64,000 bases of DNA, from the NCBI GenBank assembly GCA_047967505.1, contig CM106538.1, one strand, 5' to 3'. Origin of the DNA: Dipteris shenzhenensis (taxonomy: Eukaryota; Polypodiophyta; Polypodiopsida; Gleicheniales). Position numbers and translations under genes: made by a program. The notes beneath the pieces were generated by a model, which worked only from the letters and a program-made list of their open reading frames with translations, did no database searches and was not told the origin of the DNA. Position 1 is the first letter of the stretch. Each line of letters starts with the position of its first letter. Below, piece by piece: positions 20,930 through 32,135 of this stretch.

Positions 20930-21616
20930 GTGACCTATGAGGGTGTCACCAACCCAAAAGGGCTAACAGCAATGGCAAAGGTATGCTGGAGTAGAATAAT
21001 CTCTATCAAATGATGCGGGGTCGAAGAAGACCGCATAGTCATGTGGACAGAGTGATCTAGGGCTAAAAATCTAGGATTGAAGGTGCATGTATGATACGCT
21101 GCTCTGGTGAAGAAGAGGCCCATAAAACTGACAAGGTAGGGTGGCTTTTCAAACCTATATGCTCAACTGTCATGAGCTAAAGGTCGTCTGATGTGTAAAT
21201 GGCTAGACATCCGTAACATAGGATGTAGCATCTTTGTAGGCTCGTCAAGAAGGAGCCGATAGTATAAAGGCCTAAAAGCCTAAATATCACTGAAAAAGAA
21301 TAGGATGTCCTTGAAGTGAATGAGGTGCCAAAAGCTGATGTCAGGACTGATCTGAAGTCCTAGATTCAACCGCCGCTAATCTGCATCAAGGACTATATAC
21401 TATAGCCATAAGTGCACGCTAAAACACTGAGTCTCCCCAAGTTAAACCTGATGACGTCTATTGCACTAGGGTAGGACCGCACTGATGCATAAGTATCCTC
21501 ATCCTGAGGAATGATCTGTTGATCGAAAGACATGGTGATGATAACTGGATCCAAGGGTGGTGCAATGCGGGATGAATGAGCCAATCCGAGAATATCCTAT
21601 AGAGTGATGTGCTAAT
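20930..21616 (-). pseudogene. Unidentified minus-strand coding relic, downstream half
   Basis: Several minus-strand frames here look protein-like rather than random, for example 21584-21393 (preceded in frame by DILGLAHSSRIAPPLDPVII) and 21123-20935 (GLFFTRAAYHTCTFNPRFLA). They are joined by frameshifts and stops. I cannot name the family. TR-GAG copy 2 was inserted at 21621/24279, so this piece probably continues the minus-strand relic at 24284-25140. Confidence 0.3.
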
Positions 21617-21621
21617 CTATA

Positions 21622-21910
21622 TGATGGGATATCTCAAGGTGTATGCCCCAGGCACACCTTGGTTTCTATGTGTGTGTGCTAGAGGCACTGTTAGGTGCCC
21701 ATAAGCATTGTTAGGTGGTGGTAGATGCCACATAGGATGATTGAGAGAATCTAGGAGCTGATTGAGGAGATGATTGTGGAGATCAGAGGTCATCAGTGAT
21801 GTCAGTGATCATGTAAGAGGTGCCTACATAAGGACCTCACCTTTCTTCATTCCATAAGCAAGAATTCTCATTTTGTGTTCACTTCATGCTTTCCCTTCAC
21901 TTCCCCAACA
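21622..21910 (+). repeat. 5' LTR of TR-GAG copy 2
   Basis: 289 bp from TGATGGGATATC to CCCCAACA. The right end abuts a tRNA-Met primer-binding site and the left end abuts the target duplication CTATA. Confidence 0.93.
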
Positions 21911-21922
21911 TGGTATCAGAGC
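21911..21922 (+). promoter_or_regulatory. Primer-binding site (initiator tRNA-Met)
   Basis: TGGTATCAGAGC directly follows the 5' LTR and is complementary to the 3' end of plant initiator tRNA-Met, the usual minus-strand primer of Copia elements. Confidence 0.93.
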
Positions 21923-22773
21923 CCTTTGATCCTCCTTGAGCCCATTTGTGCCACATCATCTTCTTCTTCTCCATCTTCTTCTTCTTCATCTTCACCATTT
22001 CTTCCCTTTTTTCCCAAAACTTTCTAGAGCTGTTCTCCCTCGTTTCTCTGCCATTCTCCAAATCCTCTGAGCTGGAGATACCTCTCGAATGGGCAAACTC
22101 TCACCTGCAAGGAATTGAAGAAAGGACGTCACTGCTAGTCGCCATTCCCTGAATAACGCATTTTTTGTCATCTTTCTGTTGCAGAATACTCCCTGCCTGT
22201 TGCACCATTGCTCGAGCGCTCTTAGGAGTAGATGGGCGACCTCAAGACGAACATTTTAAGTCACTTTGCAGCCCATTTGGTTTAGTAACGAAGGAGAAAA
22301 TGTCAAAAAACAGACTCAGGCTGTAGCAAGTCTTCGAGCAAAACAGCGCACCATTTCGCCCAACCTCTATGCTAGATCTTCTCCTCAGTGAGAGCTTTCT
22401 GTTTCTCTAGAAAGCCCCTTGAGTGCTTCACACTATTGCTCCAATTTTGGCCTCCAGCCTCAAACTACTCAATTTGGGGATAACTGTGATCTCTCTTTCC
22501 GCTTGCAACTATTTCCAGAGGTTTCATGATAGAAAGTTCTGAAATTATATCAGTTATCTTTTTTCTTTAGGATGTTTGATCATTGGATGTGACCTAGAGC
22601 ACATTTGAGTTGCATCTTTGGAGCACCTTCCTGCAGTTTGACAGTTTTACAAGCATATGCATAAAAAAAAATTTGTGGTCAAAGGTCAGCATTTCTTCAA
22701 AGATTTGACTGTCAAAGCTGCATTTATTATTGCTTGACTGTATCAGATCAGTTGAACAGAGATCTACCCTCTC

Positions 22774-23616
22774 ATGGCTACCATATTAAATATGGATAAG
22801 TTTAATGGTAAAGGCTTTCACACATGGCAGATGAAGGTTAAGTTTGCATTGATAAGGGAAAACCTCTGGGGGCTTGTCAAACCTGCTTCAACTTCTTCTT
22901 CAACAGCCTCTAATGCTGGAGAATCCTCAGCTCCAACACACCCGGCAAGAGATCCTAGTAGAGAGGAGAAAGCCTATGGCATCATTGCTCTTGCCTTAGG
23001 AGATGACTATATTCATCACATTTCTGATTTGGAGTCTCCTTCTGAAGCTTGGCAGAAGCTTGATATTATTTTTGGTGCTAGCTCTCACATCTCAAAATAG
23101 TCACTTAAGATTGCTTTCTTTGAATTAAAGATGGCTAGTGACACTCCTTTGGCTGCCCATGTCAATCATATGCGGAGTCTCATGACTCAACTTGCTTCTA
23201 TCAACTCTCCAATCACTATAGATGATGCAATGGTAGTGTTGCTCAAAAGTATGCCTGAAGATTATGATCATGTTATTACCACTTTGAAAAATCTTCCTAA
23301 TCCTACTCTTGAAGGTCTTATTTCTACTCTTCAAGAAGAAGAAGGGCACATGGAACTCCGGAGAGGCAATGACATAGCCTATGCCATAAAAATCTAGAAG
23401 GGCAAGTTTTCACCTTGCAAACATTGTGGGAAGACTAATCACCTCTCAAAAGATTACTTCAAGATCAATCCTTGCAAACATTGTGGCAAAAACAATCACC
23501 ATGAAAAGTATTGTAAGGCCAAAAAGGAAGAAACTACAAAACCAGAGACTGCCAATCTACTTTCAGTTGATGTGCCTCCACAAGATGAGGCATCCTATGA
23601 AGATTATGCTTTTTGA
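22774..23616 (+). pseudogene. gag: Gag of TR-GAG copy 2, two in-frame stops
   Basis: Same protein as the intact gag at 14154-13324, about 281 codons from MATILNMDKFNGKGFHTWQM to the shared DEASYEDYAF end. Two TAG codons break it: 23098-23100 (Leu in copy 1) and 23395-23397 (Gln in copy 1). There is no frameshift: the same frame runs throughout, including both zinc knuckles. Knuckle 1 (CKHCGKTNHLSKDY) has lost its last Cys; knuckle 2 (CKHCGKNNHHEKYC) is complete. The frame is otherwise well kept, so decay is recent compared with the pol relics elsewhere in the window. Confidence 0.88.
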
Positions 23617-23973
23617 ACCATCTCCATATATGCTCCAGATCTCTCTTTTTTTATGTTGAGTCAAGGTACTCAGCCTGGATAGTCCTCCAAAATGAATGAA
23701 ATAAACTATTGTGTGTTTTGTAAACACCTCTGGTCACCATATGATGTAGGCCATGTGTATGTGTTTTGCTCCATGGTACCTCCTGCAGACATTGTGTGCA
23801 TGTACATGCAGGGGAGATAACCATTGGAAGGTCTTATGTATCCCTTTGTTTACTTCACAGCCTTGGGAACCCCTTGCTAGCATGAGAACCTAGCCATAGA
23901 TTTATCCTTGACCACCATGAGATGGCATGAGAAACTATGAGACTAGATGTATCCTTGACATAGCCTGAGGCAT

Positions 23974-24278
23974 TCCCTTGAGGGGGGGTATGATGGGATA
24001 TCTCAAGGTGTCTGCCCCAGGCACACCTTGGTTTCTATGTGTGTGTGCTAGAGGCAGTGTTAGGTGCCCATAAGCACTGTTAGGTGGTGGTAGATGCCAC
24101 ATAGGATGATTGAGAGAATCTAGGAGCTGATTGAGGAGATGATTGTGGAGATTAGAGGTCATCAGTGATGTCAGTGATCATGTAAGAGGTGCCTCCATAG
24201 GACCTCACCTTTCTTCATTCCATAAGCAAGAATTCTCATTTTGTGTTCACTTCATGCTTTCCCTTCAGTTCCTCAACA
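23974..24278 (+). repeat. Polypurine tract and 3' LTR of TR-GAG copy 2
   Basis: CCCTTGAGGGGGGGTA (23975-23990) precedes the 3' LTR, which runs from TGATGGGATATC at 23991 to CTCAACA at 24278 (288 bp) and is followed by the target duplication CTATA. Confidence 0.92.
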
Positions 24279-24283
24279 CTATA

Positions 24284-25140
24284 TTGCTAATGGAAACCAT
24301 GTTGAAGGTATGCTCTATGTTAGAGGTGAAAGCATTAGTGATGGATGTTGGAATGGAATCACCTGAAGAGCTGAATGATGTATCTCCACATGTGGCTAGA
24401 GATGTGAGTGCCTCATACTGAGGACTTACCTATTGAATAAATGCATGATCATAGCTATACTCTATTGTGTATCTATAGCATTTGTGGCAAAAGATGGAGT
24501 CGGATCCATGCATGAAGATGATGGTTGTGCATCATAAGAATCATACTATGCTGATGTGATTGCCTCCTGTTGAGGGCTTACCAAGGAATGTGCATGATCA
24601 AAAATTGTAGGCTGATCCATGCTAGCATCTAGAACATCTGTGTCCACTCGCTCAAGACCAATGAGGCTTGATTCATCATTGTAAACTGGTACATGCCTTG
24701 TGGCAATGAATGATCGAAGTAGGTTCTCTTTCCAGTCACGGATCTCATCCAGAGTCATGATTGGTGTATCATCAACTATGTGATATGGATAACTCCATGC
24801 TGGAGGCCGGTCTGGTGCTCTGTGAAAGAGGCTTACTCATGTACCAACGAGAGTGTCTACCCAAGAGAACACTGTGTAAGAGCTGGCATTAAGGGGCTTA
24901 TGCTAAACAATCAAAACCAAGTCATGTGAGAACAAATGTGTACCAAGGATCAAGCTTGTCGTGAAATGATGACAACTACATGTCGAGCATAGCCAAGAGC
25001 CTATACAAGGCTGATGGATATGTGTGCAGGAACCAATGCCAAAAATAGTCAACAAATGTGACTGTACATGGGTGGCATACGTGCATGCAAGAGGAATGCA
25101 ACAATCATAAATCCGAGGAAGATCACTGCCAAGTGTCACA
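24284..25140 (-). pseudogene. Unidentified minus-strand coding relic, upstream half
   Basis: Minus-strand frames read, among others, VDYFWHWFLHTYPSALYRLL (about 25060-25000), CSLGxTLS plus TEHQTGLQHG (about 24870-24800) and the frame 24758-24546 beginning MTLDEIRDWKENLLRSF. Runs with many Trp, Phe and Tyr joined by single stops or frameshifts suggest a once-conserved protein. I cannot assign a family; a plant-mobile-domain or transposase-associated protein is only a guess. The relic continues beyond the TR-GAG insertion at 21616-20930. Confidence 0.35.
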
Positions 25141-25579
25141 GATGTACGAAACTGCCAAATGTCGAGGGAACTAAACTGGTGTCAGATGTATGAATGTGAA
25201 TCACCAATGATAGATCCGATGGGACTGACATCGGTGGAAACTAATTGGGTACTTTGGCAATGGCTTACTTGGCATGGTGGAGATAGTGTTGCTAGTCTAT
25301 AGCTAGACTACATGTCGAAGTGCAAAATACAGCAAATGATTTTTATCTAGATTCATTTTATGTGCTAGGTACACTGCAATGGATCAAGAGGTGGTTTTGA
25401 TGATGAGGATTAAATTATTCTGGCCTCTAGAAAAGTCAAAAGGCAAATATGAGGTGCTCAACATGTAGAGCACAATCTGGTGATCATTTTTGCTTTTTGG
25501 ATCACTGCAAAACTCCCTTTGGATCAAAAGTTATGGCTCTCAGAAGGATGGCTAAATTTTGATCCCAAGACGGTGATCA
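25141..25579. other. No recognisable gene
   Basis: Unique-looking sequence between the minus-strand relic and the GATGTGGCA repeat. No protein family recognised on either strand. Confidence 0.45.
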
Positions 25580-26130
25580 AAATGATGATGTGGCACATGG
25601 TGATGTGGTAGTGTGACATGGCAATGGTGGTCCTATAGTGCTTTTAAGGTATGCCTGAGAAGAGAAAATAGTGCCTAGAAGGAGGTTGTGCCATGTGGCA
25701 TTGATGAGGTGGCCAAGCTGAGGTGGCAAGCTACTGAGGTGGACTTGGTGGTGTGGCAATGCCACATGTCTATTGATGTGGCAAGCTTCATGGCTTGATG
25801 ACAAGGCTACCTATCTGGCATATTGATGGCATGGCTTGTGATGATGTGGCATTGTCATGTGGATAGTGATAAGTAGACTAATGATGTGGCAGCAATCGAC
25901 CTACTGACATGGCATATTGGCACAGGTTTGCTTACGTGGTAGTTGATTACACATGGTGATGTGGTAGGTTGCCTATGGTGGTGATGCACTGGCACGGGGT
26001 GCTAATGTGGCCGGATGAGGTTGCCACGTGGATAGCCAAGTGATGTGGAAGAGGCTGGTGTACAGGTGTCAAGGTTTGGACTAGACCTTATCCTCACCTT
26101 ACCCTGCTCATTGGATTGCCACGTGTCCAA
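25580..26130. repeat. Degenerate GATGTGGCA / CCACGTGG array
   Basis: The word (T)GATGTGGCA and close variants recur many times, for example near 25588, 25602, 25693, 25763, 25843 and 25884, with intact CACGTG at 26025-26030 and 26120-26125. Spacing is irregular. The GTGGCA words could be CACGTGGCA boxes decayed at their CpG. Similar CACGTG boxes lie in the leaders of elements C and D. Confidence 0.5.
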
Positions 26131-28105
26131 GGTAAGCTGGCCAATGGATAAGGCCACATATCACGTTTTGGGCTGTCGAAATCTTTTTGATTCAGATGGA
26201 ATCTTTAATATTTTGTCTACGGGTGGATAGGTTATCGTTTGAGGTTGGTGATTGTGTGAGGATCTCAGAGATGGGATGAGCCTTGGCTTGTGCATTGTGC
26301 CTTAGAGCTGCGTAGAGTTTGCTTTGAAGTCGCCGTCTGATGGAGTCGGTCGGGTCATTTGCATGGTGGCTTGGTGTCGTGAGCTTGTTGAAGACTCCGC
26401 TTGAAGGCGTGTGTTGATGGGAGAGACATAGTGTAGGGTGCTAGTGGCTATGGCTCTGTGACATTGGAGCGCCTCACGAGCTGTCTGTTGTGGAGGCCGA
26501 TGTGGAGGAGACCGATGTTATGGGCTTACTTGCTATCATTCGAGTTGATGAAGGAGCTTTGGAGGCTGCATTTTGGAGAGCCATGGTGAGAGAACCATTG
26601 ATGCTTGCCCTATATGGGCAGTCATCAGTGGAGACCCGTGAGCTAGAGCTATGAAGGTAGAGGCATCGAGCGTTGAAGTTGTTGTAGGGGCTGATGATGG
26701 CTGGTTGCATCCATTGAGGAAGGCATGAACTTGATAGCAGCGTCTGTGACAAGCTTGTTACTGCTCTATGGTCAGAGGAGCCGCTGGGTTTGTCGCAGGG
26801 TTGCAGGTCGATGGGCCATAGAAGGCACCGACTGTTGGAGTTGCAAGGCTTGAGCAGCGTCGCTGGACAATCATTGTTAGGTCGAGTTGAAGGGCAACTC
26901 ATTTGCTGCATGAAGTCGTGGCCTAGCTATAGGAGTCATGGGTTGAGCTTTGGAGGGCTCTCTGAAGGATACTTGGAGCCTTATAGCAACAAGTTAGCCC
27001 AAGAGCTGTTGGTCTCCTCTTGAGAGCTTTGGAGCTCGCTGCTTGTGAAGTAGCTGGAGAGTAGAAAGATTCTCTTCCTGCCTTTAGAACTCCTTTGACC
27101 TCTCTCTTCTCTGTCTCTCTATTGACACCACAGATGCAGCTGGAGTAGTTTTTTGAGACTCAAGGATGCTTCAAAAACCTAGTGTCTCTCTCCTTCTCTC
27201 TTTCAAGAAACCTTACACCTCTGATGAACCTTACAAACTCACATAAAACTCACTCAAGAATGAACATAATCACTCAAGATAAGATATCTCAAGCTCTAGG
27301 AAGCGAATTCCTAAGCTTTTTGAAGCAAATTGAAGGGTGAAAGGAGCTCTACAAGATGAAAGGTTTGGAAGGGAAATGAATGGTGGAAGAGATGTTTGAA
27401 ATTCCTTGCCCTATTGATTCGTTCATTCTTCAAAAGATTCTAACCACGAGTAGGTGGGGAAATAGAGTAGCAAGGTTTTGAATCTTGACATTATTGCTAC
27501 AACGATTTCCATATGCTGCCAAGATGGTAAAGGTTTTCATCAAATGTAGTTCCACTAGCATAGCCACATAACAATGCATAGGTGAGAAAGCAAAATTGGT
27601 GTGATCACTAGGTTTATCCTCACTCTCTTTAATGCTTTGAGGATTCTTTTGAATGTTTATTGATGCCTCCACTGCTAATACTTTCAACTCTGAGAATTCT
27701 TACGAGAGTTTCTTCAAAATAGAGAATATGATGAAGATACCTCAGACAGAGGGCTTATGCCTTGATAGAACGAGGTCTTAACTCTCTCGTAACAAAATAC
27801 TCTCACACAAAGATGAACCTCGTGAATCTCACTCTCGGGGATGGAGGATGCCTTGCAGAAGGAGGGCTTGGTGCCTTGACAAGATGCAAGGGCTTGGCTA
27901 GTGCTCTGATACCATGAGAATGGAAGAGAGAGACAAACACACAGACAAACAAACAGACAGATAGATAGACAGATGATATACCTACTTATACACTAAGTTA
28001 TATTGAACATGAACATGAATATATACATGCAAACCCCTTAGGGTTAGGGCTAGGGTTTGCCCCTATTGCCCTAGAGGTATGGTGCAATTTACACCATCCT
28101 CAACA
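26131..28105 (-). mobile_element. Minus-strand LTR element E: leader, primer-binding site and 5' LTR
   Basis: A primer-binding site on the minus strand (reverse complement of GCTCTGATACCA at 27903-27914) adjoins an LTR at 27915-28105. The roughly 1.8 kb to its left is leader sequence rich in TCTCTCTC and CTCACAxA words, similar in character to the leaders of Q and C. No gag or pol domain was recognised; the minus-strand frame 26911-26474 (145 codons, Ser-rich) matches nothing I know and may be chance. The 3' LTR was not found, so the left limit is arbitrary. Confidence 0.6.
27903..28105 (-). repeat. 5' LTR (191 bp) and primer-binding site of element E
   Basis: TGAGAATGGAAG at 27915 to CCTCAACA at 28105. 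It holds a CAGA/GATA microsatellite (27935-27976) and TATATACATGCAAACCCCTT followed by AGGGTTAGGGCTAGGGTTTG. That second half is shared with the LTR at 44739-44973, so the two families are related. The primer-binding site lies at 27903-27914. Confidence 0.75.
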
Positions 28106-30477
28106 ATTGATCCCTTCCTTTTTCCTATCTTGGATTACAATGTGATGTGTGATGTGAGTGTATTCATTCTTATATCAAAGAAGGAGGGTAAAAGTGTTTT
28201 CTTTCCCATATTACATCAACATGATATTTTGTCCCTTTTGTCACATCAAGAGTTTTGCATGAGTGGTGTGAGAAAGTATGTGTTTTTGCCCATCACATGA
28301 CATGATAGTTTTTTCCTCTTGTCATTGAGAGTTTTTCATAAGAGATGTGAGTATGAAAATGTGCAAGATGTATTTATGATATTTACCCTACTTGCTAAGT
28401 TGCAATTTATGTGAGAAGGGTGGTATGCCTCTTCCTTAACAAAGTGAGCAAGCCCTTATTTCTCTAACAAGAAGTCAAGAATGTGTGAATTTTGATTACC
28501 CCCAACTTCATGTCACTTTGTTCGGGTTCTATGATTGCATTACTAGTAGGACTAAAAATTGGCACAATTCTCATTAAATAATTATGCCTTATTTGATTAT
28601 ATTTACATGTAGCCATTTCCACATATCAAATCTCAAGATTCATGGATGTTGTTATTATGAGAAGGTAACATAAATGCAAGCATGGAACTAAGAATAGAAT
28701 TTACTACACTACAAGGCACTCTCATTAAGAAAACAACCTAAGTGCACTTTTGGGTTTTGGGACACACATCTAGTCATGATAGAAAGGAGTATAGATAAAT
28801 TGGTTGGAATGAATAAGGCAAGAAATCATTCCCAATTTCTATGATGATATCTAAAGACATACTTTAATTTACACTTGGAATCAATTCTAGTCCACATGAC
28901 ATAAATGTAGGCCTTACAAGATGTAAGAATGGCTCAAAAGTCAATCTCATAGAAGCAAGCAGAGAAAATCTAGGGCTTGAGTGTGGATAGTCTATTTAAA
29001 TGAGTGCATGATGGGATATGAAAGGGAAACCAAGATGGCAGAAATGGTAGACAACCAAAACAAATGGGTATTATGATACTTTTGGAGATCAAAGTGCGAT
29101 GTACCAATTCTTGCCCCCTTATATTGTTAAGTCCATGTCCTTCTTCTAATCTATCTTATTCATATGTCAAAGGACATGTTGCTATACATGGACTTGTATA
29201 CTTCATATGACATACCATACAAATGTTTTTCCTTGCCATTGGAAAATTGATAGCTCATAATAAATGTGACTACATGACAATATTTGGTTGATGAAGAATA
29301 ATGCAATAACACAAGCCCATGATATGTTTGTAGAACGAATCCTTAACCACATAAGAGTATCTCGAACCACATATCCAGGGGAGGGGGAGGGGTGAAACTT
29401 GAGAGGAGAAACCAAAATCAACATACCTAGAAAACAAACTTCTCTTTTGGATCCAGGTATGTCTCCTCACTCTAATGGATGCCTCTCTAGCCCAAGAAGA
29501 GAGGGATAGGTGGTTGTAACTTTTGGAGGTCCACTGGAAGCTTGAGAGAGATGAATGAAAGTGACACGGTTTGAATTTTGGATTGTAGCTCATTTTTTCC
29601 AAGCATTGAAAGAGGTTTCACCCATCTTGGTACTTGACTTTTTATGGGCTATGATAATTGACATGATTGGAAACGTGGATTTTTGGAGAATTAAATATTC
29701 CCCTAAAGATTCATGTTCAAGAACACCCCACATGGCAACATGTTATGGGAATGCATAGAAATTCAAGGATCCCAAAGATTTGGTCATTAGTCAAATTTGG
29801 AGTGATGATTGTTTGTTATGCATCCTATTAATGCTTAAAGGCCATTTAGCCTTGACAAGGTTTCCATTGGAACCTAGGTTGGCCAAATGGTCATTAAGAA
29901 GATAATCCTTGTTGGCATGCTAGAGGTTATACCATTATCTAAACTAAGCATCCAAAGGATGCTAAGTGATGATTTTACATAACTATAGGTCGCACGATTG
30001 AGAGATCCTAATAAATTCCTTGACCCATAGAACAAGTCTAGCTAAAGGATGCTAGAAGAGAATGAATTTTTGGAAGATATTGAACATTGATAAAGAGGAA
30101 TTCATTTTTAGGACACACTGAACAATTCCTGAGAATCTATCCAAGGGCTAGATAGCATGACCATTGAATTATAAATGGCCATGGCCCATTGGGGAACTAT
30201 TATTCAAGGATCTTGCTTATATTTGCAAATTTATGACCAGCAAAATGTTATAAAGGGGATGACCACTAATGGATCCCATAGTAGCCAGTAGATCAACTCC
30301 AAAGCTAGTAAAATACAAGCCAATGTTGTTGCCAAATGCCTAGACATACACTAGGATCTAAGAAATGGCTACTCTTAGTTGATTATGCTAACATGGAAAC
30401 TGACCCACATAGGCATTGAGAGTTATCATCCTTAAAGATTAATAACATCTCAAAAATTGAGGTTGACAATCATGTTA
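28106..30477. other. No recognisable gene; possible Gypsy LTR fragment at left
   Basis: Short frames only. The peptide-level similarity of 28103-28170 (PFLFPILDYNVMCDVSVFIL) to 58615-58675 (PFLFPMLEYNLTFDVYIFVL), in what I take to be a Gypsy LTR, suggests that the left end is a related LTR relic. Nothing else is recognisable up to the broken 3' end of element Q. Confidence 0.4.
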
Positions 30478-31500
30478 GGGCATTGTCACCGGGTAGCACT
30501 CTCTCTTTGATGAAGTGCTCTCTGACATCAATGTGCTTTGTCCTTATACTAGATTCTTGGCCAATGCTTGAGCTGATTGATTATCACAATATATTTTGTT
30601 GGCTTTGATTCATCAAAGTAATCTATTTCTGACAATAATGTTCTAAGCCATATAGCCTCACATGCAGCTATTGTGAGTGCCCTATATTCTGCTTTAGTTG
30701 AAGACAAAGAAACGGTTGGTTGTTTGTTTAACAACCATGATATAGAACCTTTACTAGGGAAAAGTGCATATCCTTGTGTAGATCTCTTGGTCTCATGATC
30801 TCCTACATAGTCACTGTCATAGTATCCGTGCAACCTTGGATGACTTCCTCTGTATTCTATTCCAAACTACCTTGTACCTCTAATGTATCTCAAGACTCTC
30901 TTGGCTGCATTCCAGTGAGACTGTTTTGGATTTGCCATAAACTGTGCAAGTGAACTTACTGCATAACAAATATCTAGTAGTGTGATAGTCAGATATATAA
31001 GAGATCCGATGACTTACCGATAGTACTTGTCGTTGACTGTAGGCTTTTCTGGATATTTGGTAGGTTTCAAAATCTATTCCATTGGAGTGTTGCAATCTTG
31101 CAATCATCCCTATGAGACTTCTTTAGGAGACTGTCAACATATTTTTGCTAGCTCATGAAGGTGCTGTGTCCGAGACTCTCCAGAACTTAATACCAAGAGA
31201 ATAATGTGTAAGTCCAAGACCTTTCATGTCTAACTCTATAGATAAGTCTTGTTTCATTTTGTTGATGAAACTATCATTACTTCTTGTCACAATGAGATCA
31301 TCTACATACAAAAGTGCAATAGTAATATCTTTCCCTTGAACTTTGTAGTAGAGAGTATGATCTGCATTGGACTTCATGTATCCCACATTAGTAAAATACT
31401 TGGTCGATTTTGCTATACCAACTTCTAGGTGCCATAGAGACTTTTCTTAAGATGGCAAACCTGATGCTCTTAACATACTCTACTAGTTGTTGTATGTAGA
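30478..31500 (-). pseudogene. pol: Q pol: C-terminal reverse transcriptase and RNase H
   Basis: Reading leftwards: IQQLVEYVKS and PRSWYSKIDQ (RT), then MKSNADHTLYY, the catalytic LLYVDDLIV box (about 31310), DMKGLGLTHYSLGI, thumb motifs (GSLIYLT, AQFMANP, AAKRVLRYIRGT) and RNase H: GYYDSDYVGDHETKRSTQGY, SISWLLNKQPTVSLSSTKAE, EAIWLRTLL and a broken CDNQSA. At least four interruptions separate these motifs. Compared with a normal Copia pol the last 40 or so residues are absent. The YVDD box and the first RNase H Asp and Glu are kept, but the reading frame is not. Confidence 0.85.
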
Positions 31501-31501
31501 C

Positions 31502-32135
31502 TGTTAAATTACACGACGCAGCAGAACAGAAACTGAACAAAGAATAAAGAGTACATAGCAAACTAGAGATGAACAAAATTTTCCTTCAATACTGATGTAG
31601 TACAGATGATGGCTCCGTCTACCCATGCACTCCCATAGGTGGAGCTTAGATGGTGATCTAGATAGATACTAGGTGAAGAGCTACTAGCTGGAAGATTTTT
31701 GCTAGAAGATCTGATCTGATCTAATCTGAACTGATTTGATGCAATGGACTGGGGAGGTTGCCTCTTTATAGCTATGAGGGCGGTAGTCGGATCAACGTAG
31801 TCAGTGAAACCGACCAGTCAACCTAGTCGGTGAAGCCGACCAGTCATCCTAGTCAGTGGAACCGACTAGTCGTCCATGGAATATTTAAGGAATATTCCCT
31901 ATACTATCGCCTTGAGGGCTCTCGCCCCTGAACCCCCAGGCCCCAGCAAGAATAAGGGGCTCCCACATAATAACCTTTCTATCATCAACGGTCTCATTGA
32001 TAGACCTCATCTGGCATGCAACCATCTAGTGTCCCAAGCTCACACATGGCTTCTCCTTATATGGGGGCCTTACAGCTTGAGCACCTTGGACCACTGGTGG
32101 TTACGAGGAGGGTGGGGCATTGAGCATAAATAACA
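31502..32135 (-). repeat. 3' LTR of Copia A
   Basis: 634 bp from TGTTAAATTACACG to ATAAATAACA. A 27-bp repeat built on AACCTAGTCGGTGAAGCCGACCAGTC-like sequence lies at about 31785-31875. On the minus strand CATAGCTATAAAGAGGCAAC (31762-31781) gives the likely TATA box. The polypurine tract GAGAGGAG (reverse complement of 32136-32143) adjoins its right side. Confidence 0.9.

Larger units (their letters stand above)
21622..24278 (+). mobile_element. Complete TR-GAG-type LTR element, copy 2 (2657 bp)
   Basis: All hallmarks of an LTR retrotransposon without pol: target duplication CTATA (21617-21621 and 24279-24283), 5' LTR 21622-21910 (289 bp), primer-binding site 21911-21922, an 863-bp leader, a gag relic 22774-23616, a polypurine tract before 23991 and a 3' LTR 23991-24278 (288 bp). 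Plant elements of this design are known as TR-GAG (terminal-repeat retrotransposon with GAG domain); they need an autonomous partner for reverse transcriptase and integrase. The LTRs differ at only a small number of sites, so the insertion is fairly recent, although the gag has decayed. It interrupts the unidentified minus-strand relic. Confidence 0.92.

Noticed and set aside
26474-26911. 145-codon minus-strand frame
   Set aside because: Ser-rich, in the leader of element E, overlapped by another frame on the plus strand. No similarity recognised.
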